Source of the DNA: Methylotenera sp. G11
GTDB lineage: Bacteria; Pseudomonadota; Gammaproteobacteria; Burkholderiales; Methylophilaceae
Length of the DNA stretch: 64,000 nt
Reading direction: 5' to 3'
Assembly (NCBI RefSeq): GCF_000799735.1
Contig: NZ_JUHH01000001.1
Coordinates: 2,419,387-2,483,386 of the forward strand
This document shows positions 18,559-27,474 of the stretch, in pieces. Under the pieces are notes generated by a model, which was given only the letters and a program-made list of their open reading frames with translations, did no database searches and had not been told where the DNA came from. Made by a program: the position numbers and the translations under genes. Numbering within the stretch: the first letter of the stretch is position 1; each line of letters starts with the position of its first letter.

Positions 18559-19791
18559 TTAATTCGCTGCTGCGCCGTCATGGCTGGCTACATTTTTCTG
18601 CCCGGTTTTGGGTGCCTGCTGCGCAGCTTGTGGCGTACGGTTTTCTTCTATAATTTTTTCGAGATAGAGTGCGCCATCCACGACAACCTGGTCACCTTTG
18701 TTGAGGCCTTCCGCGATCGATACCCACGCATCGCCGGACGCAACCGGTGTAATCTCTTTGCGGGTGAATATGCCGTCGGCAGTTTTAACGAACACCATTT
18801 TTGAAGCGTCTTTAAGGAATACGGCTTTTACCGGTATGTCCATCGTTTCTTTTGCGGTATCGTCGAATTCTGCCGTGACATACATTTCTGCTTTTAACTT
18901 CAAGGCCGTATTACGCACTTTCGCGCGTGCTTTCAAGGTGTGGCTTGCCGGGTCAAGTGCGTCTTCAATGAAATCGATTTCACCTTCAAACACTTCATTT
19001 GGCCACGCGCTGGAATGCAGCTTTACTTTCATGCCTTGGCGCAAGGAGCCGATTGCCTGCTCCGGCGCATCAATCCAGCACCACAGGTAACCGGGGTCGC
19101 TTACGATGAATAATGGCTGGTTTGCGGTATCCGGGCGCCACTCCATGCCCGGGTTGGTGTTACGTGCCACCACGATGCCGTTAATCGGGCTCTTGATCGT
19201 GAAACGCTGGTCGACATTGACGCTGGCACCCAGGGATTTAAGCCTGATTTCTGCGCGCATGGCTTCTGCCTTGATGCGGCTTAAATCAGATTGCGCCTGT
19301 TCCAGGTCTTTTCCGGCAATGATGCCGGCGGATGCCAGATCTTTATTGCGGGCAAGGTTGCGTTCGGCCTGTATCAGGTCTGACTTTGCACGTTCGACGT
19401 CTGCCTGTGCCGCACCCAGGTCTGGCGAGCTCAGGTGAGCCAGCGCCTGGTTGGTTTTAACCTGGGCGCCAACCTGTGCCATGACATCTGTCAGGTGCCC
19501 GGCGACTGGCGAGGTAATGCGTGCAGTGTGGTCTTCATCCCAGGCCAGCCGCGCCGGCAGGCTCAACGCATTCTCTTTGGATGAAACGACAGCTGCCGTA
19601 ATCAAACGCTGTTTTAACAGCGAGTTCTGGGCAAACTGTACGGAGTTTTCTGAAATGACCGGAGTGTCGGCAGGTGCAGGCTCTGTTGCCGGTGCTTTGT
19701 CACAGGCACTTAATGCCGATGCCAAGGCGATTGCGATCAAGCCGTGCGTGATAGGGTGTTTTGCGGATAGGTTGGAAGTCATCATGTTCAC
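18559..19791 (-). CDS. CzcB-type periplasmic adaptor (membrane fusion lipoprotein)
   Basis: This 410-residue adaptor has a lipobox LSAC with lipidated Cys30, a biotinyl-lipoyl half motif (VMAQVGAQVKTNQALAHLSS), a long coiled-coil hairpin at about 130-190 and a beta-barrel domain. It links the RND pump to the outer-membrane channel. Its stop is 2 bases before the pump gene's start. No His-rich N-terminal metal-binding segment is visible, unlike some CzcB proteins. Confidence 0.92.
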   Translation of the reverse strand: MNMMTSNLSAKHPITHGLIAIALASALSACDKAPATEPAPADTPVISENSVQFAQNSLLKQRLITAAVVSSKENALSLPARLAWDEDHTARITSPVAGHLTDVMAQVGAQVKTNQALAHLSSPDLGAAQADVERAKSDLIQAERNLARNKDLASAGIIAGKDLEQAQSDLSRIKAEAMRAEIRLKSLGASVNVDQRFTIKSPINGIVVARNTNPGMEWRPDTANQPLFIVSDPGYLWCWIDAPEQAIGSLRQGMKVKLHSSAWPNEVFEGEIDFIEDALDPASHTLKARAKVRNTALKLKAEMYVTAEFDDTAKETMDIPVKAVFLKDASKMVFVKTADGIFTRKEITPVASGDAWVSIAEGLNKGDQVVVDGALYLEKIIEENRTPQAAQQAPKTGQKNVASHDGAAAN

Positions 19792-19794
19792 TTA

Positions 19795-19828
19795 GGTTAA
19801 AGTGTTAATTGGGTTAAAGTGTTAATTG
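19795..19828. repeat. Two tandem copies of a 17-bp unit spanning a stop codon
   Basis: The unit GGTTAAAGTGTTAATTG occurs at 19795-19811 and again at 19812-19828, identical in both. The second copy contains the stop codon of the outer-membrane factor gene (19822-19824), and the first copy repeats it in the gap. It looks like a recent slippage or duplication event. Confidence 0.9.
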
Positions 19829-21165
19829 GCGGTATTAAAGGAAATGGATTGGTTGCGGGCCAGCACTGCGCGTGCAAGGCTGGCGCGTGCATTCAGGGTG
19901 TCTAACCGCGTCTGGCGCAGCATGCGCCTTGCGTCCAGTAACTCAAGCAGGCTGAGCGCGCCTTTTTTATAGCCTTGTTCTACGGTGCCCGCCACTTCTT
20001 CAGCGCGCGGCAGCTGTTCCTTTTGCAGCAGATCCAGGCTGGTCTCGGCGCTGGAGACATCGGCATTGAGACGATCCCATTCAGACCTGGCGTTAGCCTC
20101 TGTGTGAGCAAGCGCTTCCATGGCGGCCTCATGGTCGCTGCTGGCGCGTGCGATCTCGCCTTCATAGCTGTGGTTGACCGTTAACGGTAGCCCGATAGTA
20201 AAGCTGATGGTATCGCCGGTACCATTGGTATTGCTGTTGCTGGTAGGCCAGTGGTCGTACTGTACACCTGCCGTGATGTCTGATTTACGTAGCGCCTCTG
20301 CCAGGCTTAGCTGGCTGGCTGCGCTTTCCACACGCAGTTTTGCGGCTTTAATGTCAGCACGGTTAGATAAATCAAAATCGCCGGCATTCAGTGGTGCAAC
20401 CTCTAAAATTGCGGCATCCACTTTGAGCGCGTCTGCTTTCGTTTCCCAGGCCAATAGCTTGGCAAGAGCAATCTGTGCCGATTTCTGCTCGGTCTGAGCC
20501 TGGCGCAAGTCAATGCGAGCGCGATTGGCATCAATCTTCTGCCTTTGTATGTCGATTGGCGGCAGGTCGCCTTTTGCGCTACGGATGCTGTTGGCCTGCA
20601 GGGTTTCTTCATACAAGGCAACCACCTGTGACAGCAGGTTGATGCGTTCGTCCACCGCTGCCAGGTCAACCATGGCCTTCAGCAGCACGATGCTCTGCTG
20701 GCGTTCCACATCCAGCACATCTTCATTGGCTGCAGCGATCTGGCTTTGCGCCGTTTGTTTACGCAGGTCACGCTTGCCGCCGCGCTCAATCAGCTGTTCG
20801 TAGCGTATCGAGTTATCAATCGTTTTATCGAAATAAGCGCCTGAACCAATGCCCAGCTTGGGGCTGATGCTGCCAATACCTATGGTCAGGTTCGGGTTCT
20901 GCGTCTGGCCGGCAATGGTCAGGTTGGCTTCGTTTGCCGTAATGCTGCGCTTGCTGTCTACAATATCAAGGTTGCATTGCAGCAGGCGGTTTAACGCCAC
21001 TTTTTCAGTCAGTAATGACGGCGGCGTTTCGTCAGCGCAAGATGCCGCGATGGAAAAAGCTGAGAAAAAGGCCAGGCAGCTGCCGGCAAAAGCTGCTGCC
21101 AGCTTGCTTAATGGTAATCTGGTGGTGTCTGGGCGTGGATGGTATACAGGAATATCAATAGGCAT
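19822..21165 (-). CDS. TolC-family outer membrane factor (CzcC-type)
   Basis: This 447-residue protein has an N-terminal signal sequence (cleavage near SIAASCA) and two OEP repeats rich in long amphipathic helices, typical of TolC trimers. It is the first gene of the metal efflux operon and would form the outer-membrane exit duct. No lipobox in the usual position is obvious, although a Cys lies near the predicted cleavage site. The gene ends inside a 17-bp tandem repeat. Confidence 0.92.
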   Translation of the reverse strand: MPIDIPVYHPRPDTTRLPLSKLAAAFAGSCLAFFSAFSIAASCADETPPSLLTEKVALNRLLQCNLDIVDSKRSITANEANLTIAGQTQNPNLTIGIGSISPKLGIGSGAYFDKTIDNSIRYEQLIERGGKRDLRKQTAQSQIAAANEDVLDVERQQSIVLLKAMVDLAAVDERINLLSQVVALYEETLQANSIRSAKGDLPPIDIQRQKIDANRARIDLRQAQTEQKSAQIALAKLLAWETKADALKVDAAILEVAPLNAGDFDLSNRADIKAAKLRVESAASQLSLAEALRKSDITAGVQYDHWPTSNSNTNGTGDTISFTIGLPLTVNHSYEGEIARASSDHEAAMEALAHTEANARSEWDRLNADVSSAETSLDLLQKEQLPRAEEVAGTVEQGYKKGALSLLELLDARRMLRQTRLDTLNARASLARAVLARNQSISFNTAN

Positions 21166-21290
21166 TTTCTATTTCTTCAGTGTTCGATCTCTCGGAACTA
21201 CTTTATATAGAAAATTGCTTACAACAACCTTACAGGCTCCCTGTATCAGGCCTATTTTATGGATGCGGGCAACATGTTTAAAGCCCTTGA

Positions 21291-21329
21291 GCTAATAAAA
21301 AAGCCCGCATGGCGGGCTTTTTTATTAGC
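21291..21329. terminator. Strong bidirectional terminator after dnaJ
   Basis: Two perfectly complementary 18-base arms (21291-21308 and 21312-21329) with a 3-base loop contain AAAAAAGCCCGC / GCGGGCTTTTTT, giving a T-run in both directions. It ends the grpE-dnaK-dnaJ transcript and separates it from the efflux operon. Confidence 0.93.
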
Positions 21330-21338
21330 TTGGGCGTT

Positions 21339-22472
21339 TTAGCCAAAGAAATCTTTGGCTTTATCTACCCAGCTTTTGTTTTTAGGACTGTGTTTGCCGG
21401 CATCTGCCTGCGTGCTTTCTTCAAACTCGCGTAGCAGTTCTTTTTGGCGGGTAGTGAGTTTTACCGGGGTTTCCACCGCTACATGCACCATCAGGTCGCC
21501 ATGCTCGCTGGAGCGTAGCGGTTTGATGCCTTTGCTGCGCAGCCTGAACACCGCACCGGTCTGGGTTTCGGCCGGTATTTTCATTTTGGCAGAACCGTCC
21601 AGTGTCGGTACTTCGATTTCGCCGCCTAGTGCCGCTGTGCTGAAGCTGATCGGCATTTCGCAGTGCAGGTTGCCGCCGTCACGCTGGAATATCGGATGAG
21701 GTTTTAAATGCACGACAACGTACAGGTCGCCGGTTGGGCCGCCGTTCACACCGGCCTCACCTTCGCCGCTGAGCCTGATTCTATCGCCTTCATCCACACC
21801 TGCCGGAATCTTGACTGACAGCGTCTTGTTCTGCTTGGTGCGGCCAGCGCCGTGGCAATCAGGGCATTTATCTTCATCTTTAATGATCTTGCCGGTGCCG
21901 TGGCATTTCGGGCAAGTCTGCTGCACGGAGAAGAATCCCTGCTGCATGCGCACCTGGCCGTGGCCGCCGCAAGTGGTACAGGTAACAGGCGACTTGCCTG
22001 ATTTTGCACCGCTACCGCCGCAAGGGTCGCACTTGGCCTGTACCGGGATGCGGATCTTGGTTTCAGTGCCTTTGGCTGCGTCTTCCAGCGAGATTTCCAT
22101 GTTGTAGCGCAAATCCGCGCCACGGTACACATTGCTGCGCTGACCGCGTGCGCCGCCGCCGAAAATATCGCCGAAAATATCGCCGAATGCATCGCTGAAG
22201 TTGCCGCCGCCAAAGCCGCCAGCACCGCCACCCATGCTTGGGTCTACGCCGGCATGGCCGTATTGATCGTAGGCAGCGCGTTTCTGGCTGTCTGACAGCA
22301 TCTCATAAGCTTCTTTCGCCTCTTTGAACTGTTCTTCAGCTTTCGGGTTGTCCGGGTTGCGGTCAGGGTGATGCTTCATCGCAAGCTTGCGATAAGCCTT
22401 TTTAATTTCTTCTTCCGAGGCGTCTCTGCCAACGCCCAGAACTTCGTAATAATCTCGTTTAGATGATGCCAT
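21339..22472 (-). CDS. dnaJ: Chaperone DnaJ
   Basis: This 377-residue Hsp40 has a J domain with the HPD motif (KHHPDRNPD), a Gly/Phe-rich linker (residues about 75-110), and four zinc repeats [24 protein letters not shown] and CPDCHGAG. Substrate-binding C-terminal domains follow. It delivers clients to DnaK and stimulates its ATPase. It lies downstream of dnaK with a 227-base gap holding a hairpin and a dispersed repeat. Confidence 0.98.
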   Translation of the reverse strand: MASSKRDYYEVLGVGRDASEEEIKKAYRKLAMKHHPDRNPDNPKAEEQFKEAKEAYEMLSDSQKRAAYDQYGHAGVDPSMGGGAGGFGGGNFSDAFGDIFGDIFGGGARGQRSNVYRGADLRYNMEISLEDAAKGTETKIRIPVQAKCDPCGGSGAKSGKSPVTCTTCGGHGQVRMQQGFFSVQQTCPKCHGTGKIIKDEDKCPDCHGAGRTKQNKTLSVKIPAGVDEGDRIRLSGEGEAGVNGGPTGDLYVVVHLKPHPIFQRDGGNLHCEMPISFSTAALGGEIEVPTLDGSAKMKIPAETQTGAVFRLRSKGIKPLRSSEHGDLMVHVAVETPVKLTTRQKELLREFEESTQADAGKHSPKNKSWVDKAKDFFG

Positions 22473-22481
22473 AATGATGTT

Positions 22482-22517
22482 TGAGCACTCACTGTTTAAG
22501 CAGTGACTTTGTGCTCA
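22482..22517 (-). other. Two-part hairpin just upstream of dnaJ
   Basis: An outer 7-bp stem (TGAGCAC / GTGCTCA) and an inner 6-bp stem (TCACTG / CAGTGA) with loop TTTAAG and a 4-base bulge lie 10 bases before the dnaJ ATG. There is no T-run. It could be an RNA processing or translation-control structure in the dnaK-dnaJ transcript. It is not a good CIRCE element. Confidence 0.45.
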
Positions 22518-22574
22518 TTACTCACTTTCATAATTTAGATTTGTAACATCAAGCGCCGGAAGTCAGTGGGTAAG

Positions 22575-22690
22575 TGAGCGAGCAAGATGAAGCGCAAGGC
22601 GCGCGGCGCACAGAAACCGGAATGTACATTGAGTACATGAGGATTTCGAGCACTGCGCAACGCTGCGATTCGCTTGCGCAGCCACTTAAC
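22575..22690. repeat. Dispersed palindromic repeat, copy B
   Basis: Between dnaK and dnaJ the sequence has GCGCAAGGCGCG, then GTACATTGAGTAC, then CACTGCGCAACGC, in the same order as copy A at 14066-14166. The outer ends are loosely complementary (TAAGTGAGCGAGCAAG at the left, CTTGCGCAGCCACTTA at the right). It lies inside the operon, so it is transcribed. Confidence 0.65.
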
Positions 22691-22699
22691 CATGATTTC

Positions 22700-24616
22700 C
22701 TAGTCTTTCTTCACTTCCTCGAACTCCGCATCCACTACATCGCCATCCACGGTTTTCTCGCCTTGTGGCTGCGCGCTTTCGGTGTTCGCTTCTGCTTGTT
22801 GCGCAGCGTAAACTTTCTCGCCCAGTTTTTGTGAGGCTGTGGTCAGGGCTTCTGTTTTTGCTTCAATCGTTGCTTTGTCATCAGATTTCAGCGCTTCTTC
22901 AACGTCTTTGATTGCAGTTTCAATCGCTTCTTTCTCGGCAGCGTCCAGCTTGTCACCGTGCTCTGTCAGAGATTTTCTCACTGAGTGCACCATGCCGTCG
23001 GCAGCGTTGCGCGCATCCACCAGTTCACGCAGTTTGCGGTCTTCATCGGCATATTTGATCGCGTCTTCTTCCATCTTTTTGATCTCTTCTTCAGAGAGAC
23101 CAGAGTTGGCTTTGATGGTGATCTTGTTTTCTTTGCCGGTGGCCTTGTCTTTGGCAGACACATGCAGGATACCGTTGGCATCAATGTCAAACGTCACTTC
23201 GATCTGCGGCATGCCGCGCGGCGCAGGCGGAATGTCGCTCAGGTTGAACTGGCCGAGTGACTTGTTGGCAGAAGCCATTTCACGCTCGCCCTGCAGCACT
23301 TGAATCGTCACTGCATTCTGGTTGTCTTCAGCGGTTGAGAACACTTGTGATGCCTTGGTCGGGATCGTGGTGTTTTTCTTGATCAGCTTGGTCATCACGC
23401 CGCCCAGTGTCTCAATACCCAATGACAATGGCGTTACGTCCAGCAGCAATACGTCTTTCACGTCGCCCTGCAATACGCCGCCCTGGATTGCAGCGCCAAC
23501 CGCCACTGCTTCATCAGGGTTTACGTCTTTACGTGGTTCTTTGCCGAAGATGTCTTTTACTTTTTCCTGTACTTTCGGCATACGGCTTTGGCCGCCAACC
23601 AGAATCACGTCTGTGATGTCGGATGCTGAAAGCTTCGCGTCTGCCAAAGCTGTGCGGCAAGGCGCAATCGTGCGTTCGATCAGGTCGTCAACCAGTGATT
23701 CCAGTTTGGCACGGGTGATTTTCACTACCAGGTGTTTAGGACCGGTTGCATCTGCCGTAATGTAAGGCAGGTTAACTTCGGTTTGCTGGGCGCCTGACAA
23801 TTCGATCTTCGCTTTTTCTGCGGCTTCTTTCAGGCGTTGTTTTGCCAGCAGGTCGTTACGCAGGTCCAGGCCGTTCTCTTTCTTGAATTCATCAGCCAGA
23901 AAGTCGATCAAACGGTTGTCGAAGTCTTCACCACCCAGGAAAGTGTCGCCATTGGTTGAAAGCACTTCGAACTGGTGTTCGCCGTCGATGCTTGAAATCT
24001 CGATGATGGAAACGTCGAATGTACCGCCGCCCAGGTCATATACGGCAATCTTGCGGTCGCCTTCCTGCTTGTCCAGGCCGAAAGCCAGCGCAGCGGCTGT
24101 AGGTTCGTTGATGATACGTTTCACTTCCAGACCGGCGATACGGCCTGCGTCTTTGGTGGCCTGGCGCTGGCTGTCGTTAAAGTAGGCAGGTACTGTAATC
24201 ACAGCTTCTGTCACTTCTTCGCCCAGGTAATCTTCTGCGGTTTTTTTCATTTTGCGCAGCACTTCAGCAGAGATTTGCGGCGGTGCCATTTTCTGGCCGC
24301 GCACTTCCACCCATGCGTCACCGTTGTCAGCTTTGGCAATGGTGTAAGGCATCAGGTTGATGTCTTTCTGCACTTCTTTTTCTTCAAAACGGCGGCCGAT
24401 CAGACGTTTAACCGCGTAAAGCGTGTTTTTCGGGTTGGTCACCGCCTGGCGTTTTGCCGGTGCGCCGGACAAGATCTCGCCATCTTCCTGATAGGCGATG
24501 ATAGAAGGCGTAGTGCGTGCGCCTTCAGCGTTCTCGATCACGCGTGGCTTGCCGCCTTCCATCACGGCAACGCAAGAGTTTGTTGTACCTAAGTCAATCC
24601 CAATAATTTTTCCCAT
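22700..24616 (-). CDS. dnaK: Chaperone DnaK (Hsp70)
   Basis: This 638-residue Hsp70 has an ATPase domain with [14 protein letters not shown], the linker region [19 protein letters not shown], a substrate-binding domain and a helical lid. The end EEVKKD is the usual acidic C-terminus. An AAAGGAAAT ribosome site precedes the ATG. It is the middle gene of grpE-dnaK-dnaJ. The 191-base gap to grpE contains an inverted repeat pair. Confidence 0.99.
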   Translation of the reverse strand: MGKIIGIDLGTTNSCVAVMEGGKPRVIENAEGARTTPSIIAYQEDGEILSGAPAKRQAVTNPKNTLYAVKRLIGRRFEEKEVQKDINLMPYTIAKADNGDAWVEVRGQKMAPPQISAEVLRKMKKTAEDYLGEEVTEAVITVPAYFNDSQRQATKDAGRIAGLEVKRIINEPTAAALAFGLDKQEGDRKIAVYDLGGGTFDVSIIEISSIDGEHQFEVLSTNGDTFLGGEDFDNRLIDFLADEFKKENGLDLRNDLLAKQRLKEAAEKAKIELSGAQQTEVNLPYITADATGPKHLVVKITRAKLESLVDDLIERTIAPCRTALADAKLSASDITDVILVGGQSRMPKVQEKVKDIFGKEPRKDVNPDEAVAVGAAIQGGVLQGDVKDVLLLDVTPLSLGIETLGGVMTKLIKKNTTIPTKASQVFSTAEDNQNAVTIQVLQGEREMASANKSLGQFNLSDIPPAPRGMPQIEVTFDIDANGILHVSAKDKATGKENKITIKANSGLSEEEIKKMEEDAIKYADEDRKLRELVDARNAADGMVHSVRKSLTEHGDKLDAAEKEAIETAIKDVEEALKSDDKATIEAKTEALTTASQKLGEKVYAAQQAEANTESAQPQGEKTVDGDVVDAEFEEVKKD

Positions 24617-24641
24617 GTTTTATTTCCTTTTAAAATTTGAT

Positions 24642-24803
24642 TGGCCACAGATGAACACGGATGAACACAGATGGTTTTTTTAATAATTGTGTTTTAACCG
24701 TACTAAATGTGACGATTGTTTTATTTCCATGATTGCTATATGGAGTTAGTTTTTAATAGTTCAAGAGGTTTAATCTGTGTTTATCAGTGTGAATCTGTGG
24801 CTA
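24642..24803. repeat. Inverted repeat pair in the grpE-dnaK gap
   Basis: Two 31-base arms of the GGCCACAGATGAACAC type lie at 24642-24672 and, inverted, at 24773-24803, with a 100-base AT-rich interior. The same arms flank the carA-carB gap at 61130-61288. The right arm also forms a 9-bp hairpin with the end of grpE (24797-24805 with 24811-24819) across the grpE stop codon. Confidence 0.85.
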
Positions 24804-24807
24804 AAAT

Positions 24808-25329
24808 TTATTTAGCCACCATCACCAATGCCGGACGCAGCACACGCTCATTCAGCGTGTAGCCTTTTTGCAGTACGTTAATCACGGTATTCGGCTCGCC
24901 GCTGTTTTCCAGCATTGAAATCGCCTGGTGTTTGTGCGGGTCGAACTTTTCGCCGACAGGGTTGATTTCGGCAATGTTGAATTTATCAAACACGGTTGTG
25001 AGCTGTTTGGCAGTGAGTTCAACGCCGTCCTTGTAGCTCTTTACGTCGGCTGCTTCAATCAGCAGCGCGGCATCCAGGCTGTCTTTAACCGCAAGCAGCT
25101 CGTTGGAGAATTTTTCCAGCGCAAACTTACGCGCTTTGTCGATATCGTCCATCGCACGGCGGCGGATATTCTCGCCTTCGGCCTTGATGTAAAGAACATT
25201 GGCTTTGGATTCTTCCAGCGCCGCTTCCAATTCGGCGATTCTTGCTTCCGGTGTTACGGTTGTTTCCTGTTCGGGAGCTGTATCCTGTGTTGCCTGTTCT
25301 GCTTGCTGATTTTCTTGATCTTGCTGCAT
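24808..25329 (-). CDS. grpE: Nucleotide exchange factor GrpE
   Basis: This 173-residue protein has a Gln/Glu/Thr-rich flexible N-terminus, a long coiled-coil (about residues 28-90), and the C-terminal beta domain with FDPHKHQAI and [18 protein letters not shown]. It releases ADP from DnaK. The frame is open to 25404, but the ATG at 25329 has AAAGGAT 7 bases upstream and gives a normal length. It is the first gene of the heat-shock operon. Confidence 0.97.
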   Translation of the reverse strand: MQQDQENQQAEQATQDTAPEQETTVTPEARIAELEAALEESKANVLYIKAEGENIRRRAMDDIDKARKFALEKFSNELLAVKDSLDAALLIEAADVKSYKDGVELTAKQLTTVFDKFNIAEINPVGEKFDPHKHQAISMLENSGEPNTVINVLQKGYTLNERVLRPALVMVAK

Positions 25330-25385
25330 AACTATCCTTTGATTTTTCTGGTACTTAGGTAATTTAAATTCGAGATGATCGGTAA

Positions 25386-25411
25386 GTGAGGGTGAAACTG
25401 CCATTTTTCAA
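25386..25411 (-). promoter_or_regulatory. Possible sigma-32 heat-shock promoter for grpE-dnaK-dnaJ
   Basis: On the - strand, TTGAAA (25411-25406) and CCCTCAC (25392-25386) are separated by 13 bases. This is close to the RpoH consensus (CTTGAA, then CCCCAT). It lies about 57 bases before the chosen grpE start, which fits a heat-shock operon. The call rests on sequence likeness only. Confidence 0.4.
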
Positions 25412-25455
25412 TAGCAGCCATTGAAAAAGTTTAAAAGCGGCGCTTTGTACAGTGC

Positions 25456-26436
25456 TTAAGTGCGGGTTTGTTCCCATGCCCAGGCATGTTGGATGATCTG
25501 GTCCAGGCTGGTGTATTCGGGCTGCCATCCCAGCACCTTTTTAGCCAGCGAGGCATCGGCAACGAGGCTGGCAGGGTCGCCTTGCCGCCTTGGGGCATAG
25601 GTCAGCGGCACTTCCTGGCCTGTGACTTTTTCGGCGGTATGGATGACCTCGCTGACACTGTAACCATGGTTGCTGCCCAGGTTGTAAATGCCGGATTTGC
25701 CGTTGTTGATCAGGTGATTAATCGCCAGTATGTGAGCACTTGCCAGGTCATCAACATGGATGTAATCACGGATGCAGGTGCCATCCGGCGTGTCGTAATC
25801 CCGCCCGAACAATTGCAGTGGCGGGCGCTTGCCGGAAATTGCCTGCAGTGCCAGCGGAATCAGGTGTGTCTCCGGTTCGTGATTTTCGCCGATACGGGCC
25901 TGCGGGTCAGCGCCGGCAGCATTGAAATAGCGCAGTGCGATATATTTCTGGCCGTAAGCACGATCAAAATCCGCGAGCATCTGTTCAACCATCAGCTTGC
26001 TGCGGCCATACGGGTTAAGCGGATTTGTCGGGTGCTGCTCATTGATGGGGGTGTGTAAAGGTTCACCGTAAACGGCTGCGGTTGATGAAAACACTAAAGG
26101 CCCCACTTTGTGGTCACGCATGGCCTCCAGCAGCGTGAGGGTTGCTGCGGTGTTCGCACGGTAGTATTTGCCGGGGTCTTTGACGGATTCGCTGACGACA
26201 ATTTGTGATGCGAAGTGAAAAACACCGTCGAATTCAGTTTCGCTGAATAGCTTATCTAAAAAATCACGGTCGTCAAAATCGTGAACGATCAACTCGCCGC
26301 CCAAGACAGCAGATGCGGAGCCGGCCGATAAATTGTCAACGATGACCACCTGTTGCTGTTGCGCAATCAACGCTTTTACCAGATGCGATCCAATGTATCC
26401 CGCGCCGCCAATGACTAAAAATGTGGATTTTTTCAT
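25456..26436 (-). CDS. galE: UDP-glucose 4-epimerase
   Basis: This 326-residue extended short-chain dehydrogenase has the NAD motif GGAGYIGSH (residues 9-17) and the catalytic YGRSK (YxxxK). The Rossmann fold is followed by a GalE-type C-terminal domain (YNLGSNHGYSV). It interconverts UDP-glucose and UDP-galactose and supplies sugar for LPS. It starts 9 bases after waaC, so the two are co-transcribed. Confidence 0.93.
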   Translation of the reverse strand: MKKSTFLVIGGAGYIGSHLVKALIAQQQQVVIVDNLSAGSASAVLGGELIVHDFDDRDFLDKLFSETEFDGVFHFASQIVVSESVKDPGKYYRANTAATLTLLEAMRDHKVGPLVFSSTAAVYGEPLHTPINEQHPTNPLNPYGRSKLMVEQMLADFDRAYGQKYIALRYFNAAGADPQARIGENHEPETHLIPLALQAISGKRPPLQLFGRDYDTPDGTCIRDYIHVDDLASAHILAINHLINNGKSGIYNLGSNHGYSVSEVIHTAEKVTGQEVPLTYAPRRQGDPASLVADASLAKKVLGWQPEYTSLDQIIQHAWAWEQTRT

Positions 26437-26445
26437 GGGTTATCT

Positions 26446-27423
26446 TTAATCATCTTTCTGTATAAAGCGCATTGCCAGCTGAAATACGTCATTGGCAGCA
26501 GGAACCTGTGCTTTGCAGCCGATGTTAACCGCCTGATTCTCTATGCCCGGGAATACGCCGGTAAACTCCGGGTTGGTGTCGGTGTAAATAGCGATGCTGG
26601 GTTTGTTGAGTGCGGTAGACAAGTGCATCAAGCCGGTGTCTACGCCGATATTCAGCGTTGCCCCGGCTAAAATCCCGGCAATTGCCGTTAATTCCAGTCT
26701 GGGCAACACCAGTGTATTGCTGCATTGTGCTGCAATTTCTCTTGCACGTTTTTCTTCACCGGGGTTTGACCATGGTAACAGAACCTGCAGATTGAATGGC
26801 TGGAGCTTTTCTGCCAGCGCGACCCAATGTGAAACCGGCCACAGTTTTGCGTCACGGCTTGTGCCGTGCAGGAATACAGCGTAATGGCCGGGCAGCCCTG
26901 GCGTGTTTTGCAGGCGGATTGAGTTGCCTAAGCCGTAATCGGGGAGCGTCTGCGGCACCGGATAATGCAAGGCGGATGCCGCAAGTGCGCGGTTGCGCTG
27001 CACTGCATGCTGGTTGCGGGCGACCGGGTATCGATGGCGGTAGAATAAACTGGCGGCAGGTTCGCGGGCAGAACGGCAATCCATGCCGTGGATCTCGCCC
27101 TGAGCAAAGTGTGCCATGGCTGCACTTTTCAGCAAACCCTGTGTGTCGATGATCGCATCATAATGCGTATGCTTCAGGCGGGTTCTCAAGTCGCCTATCT
27201 CGTGCCAGGTATTGCTGCTGAATATGGATTTTCGCCAGCGCCTGACAGCGACAGGAATGATGTTTCGCACCGTGGGGTGCAGCCTGGGGATTTCGGAAAA
27301 ACTTTCTTCTACCATCCAGTCAAACTGCGCCTCCGGATAGTGGGCGAGAACGTCGGCAATCACAGGAAGGTTATGGATGACGTCACCCATGGACGATGTT
27401 TTAACAAGCAATATTTGCAGCAT
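26446..27423 (-). CDS. waaC: Lipopolysaccharide heptosyltransferase I
   Basis: This glycosyltransferase of family 9 (about 325 residues) has the N-terminal motif ILLVKTSSMGDVIHNLP, a central linker and a C-terminal nucleotide-sugar site (NIGVDTGLMHLSTALNKPSIAIY). WaaC adds the first L-glycero-D-manno-heptose to Kdo of the inner core. The frame also allows starts at 27432 (ATG) and 27444 (TTG). The start at 27423 puts the conserved motif at the very N-terminus, as usual. It is divergent from waaG with only about 50 bases between. Confidence 0.9.
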   Translation of the reverse strand: MLQILLVKTSSMGDVIHNLPVIADVLAHYPEAQFDWMVEESFSEIPRLHPTVRNIIPVAVRRWRKSIFSSNTWHEIGDLRTRLKHTHYDAIIDTQGLLKSAAMAHFAQGEIHGMDCRSAREPAASLFYRHRYPVARNQHAVQRNRALAASALHYPVPQTLPDYGLGNSIRLQNTPGLPGHYAVFLHGTSRDAKLWPVSHWVALAEKLQPFNLQVLLPWSNPGEEKRAREIAAQCSNTLVLPRLELTAIAGILAGATLNIGVDTGLMHLSTALNKPSIAIYTDTNPEFTGVFPGIENQAVNIGCKAQVPAANDVFQLAMRFIQKDD

Positions 27424-27474
27424 AGGCTGCATTTTCGCATACAATTAGTTTTTTTTGGCTAGTTAGCATCCAGA

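Noticed and set aside
22482-22517. Possible CIRCE element upstream of dnaJ
   Set aside because: One half (GAGTGCTCAA on the - strand) resembles CIRCE, but the other half does not match at the needed 9-base spacing. The sequence is better described as a two-part hairpin.
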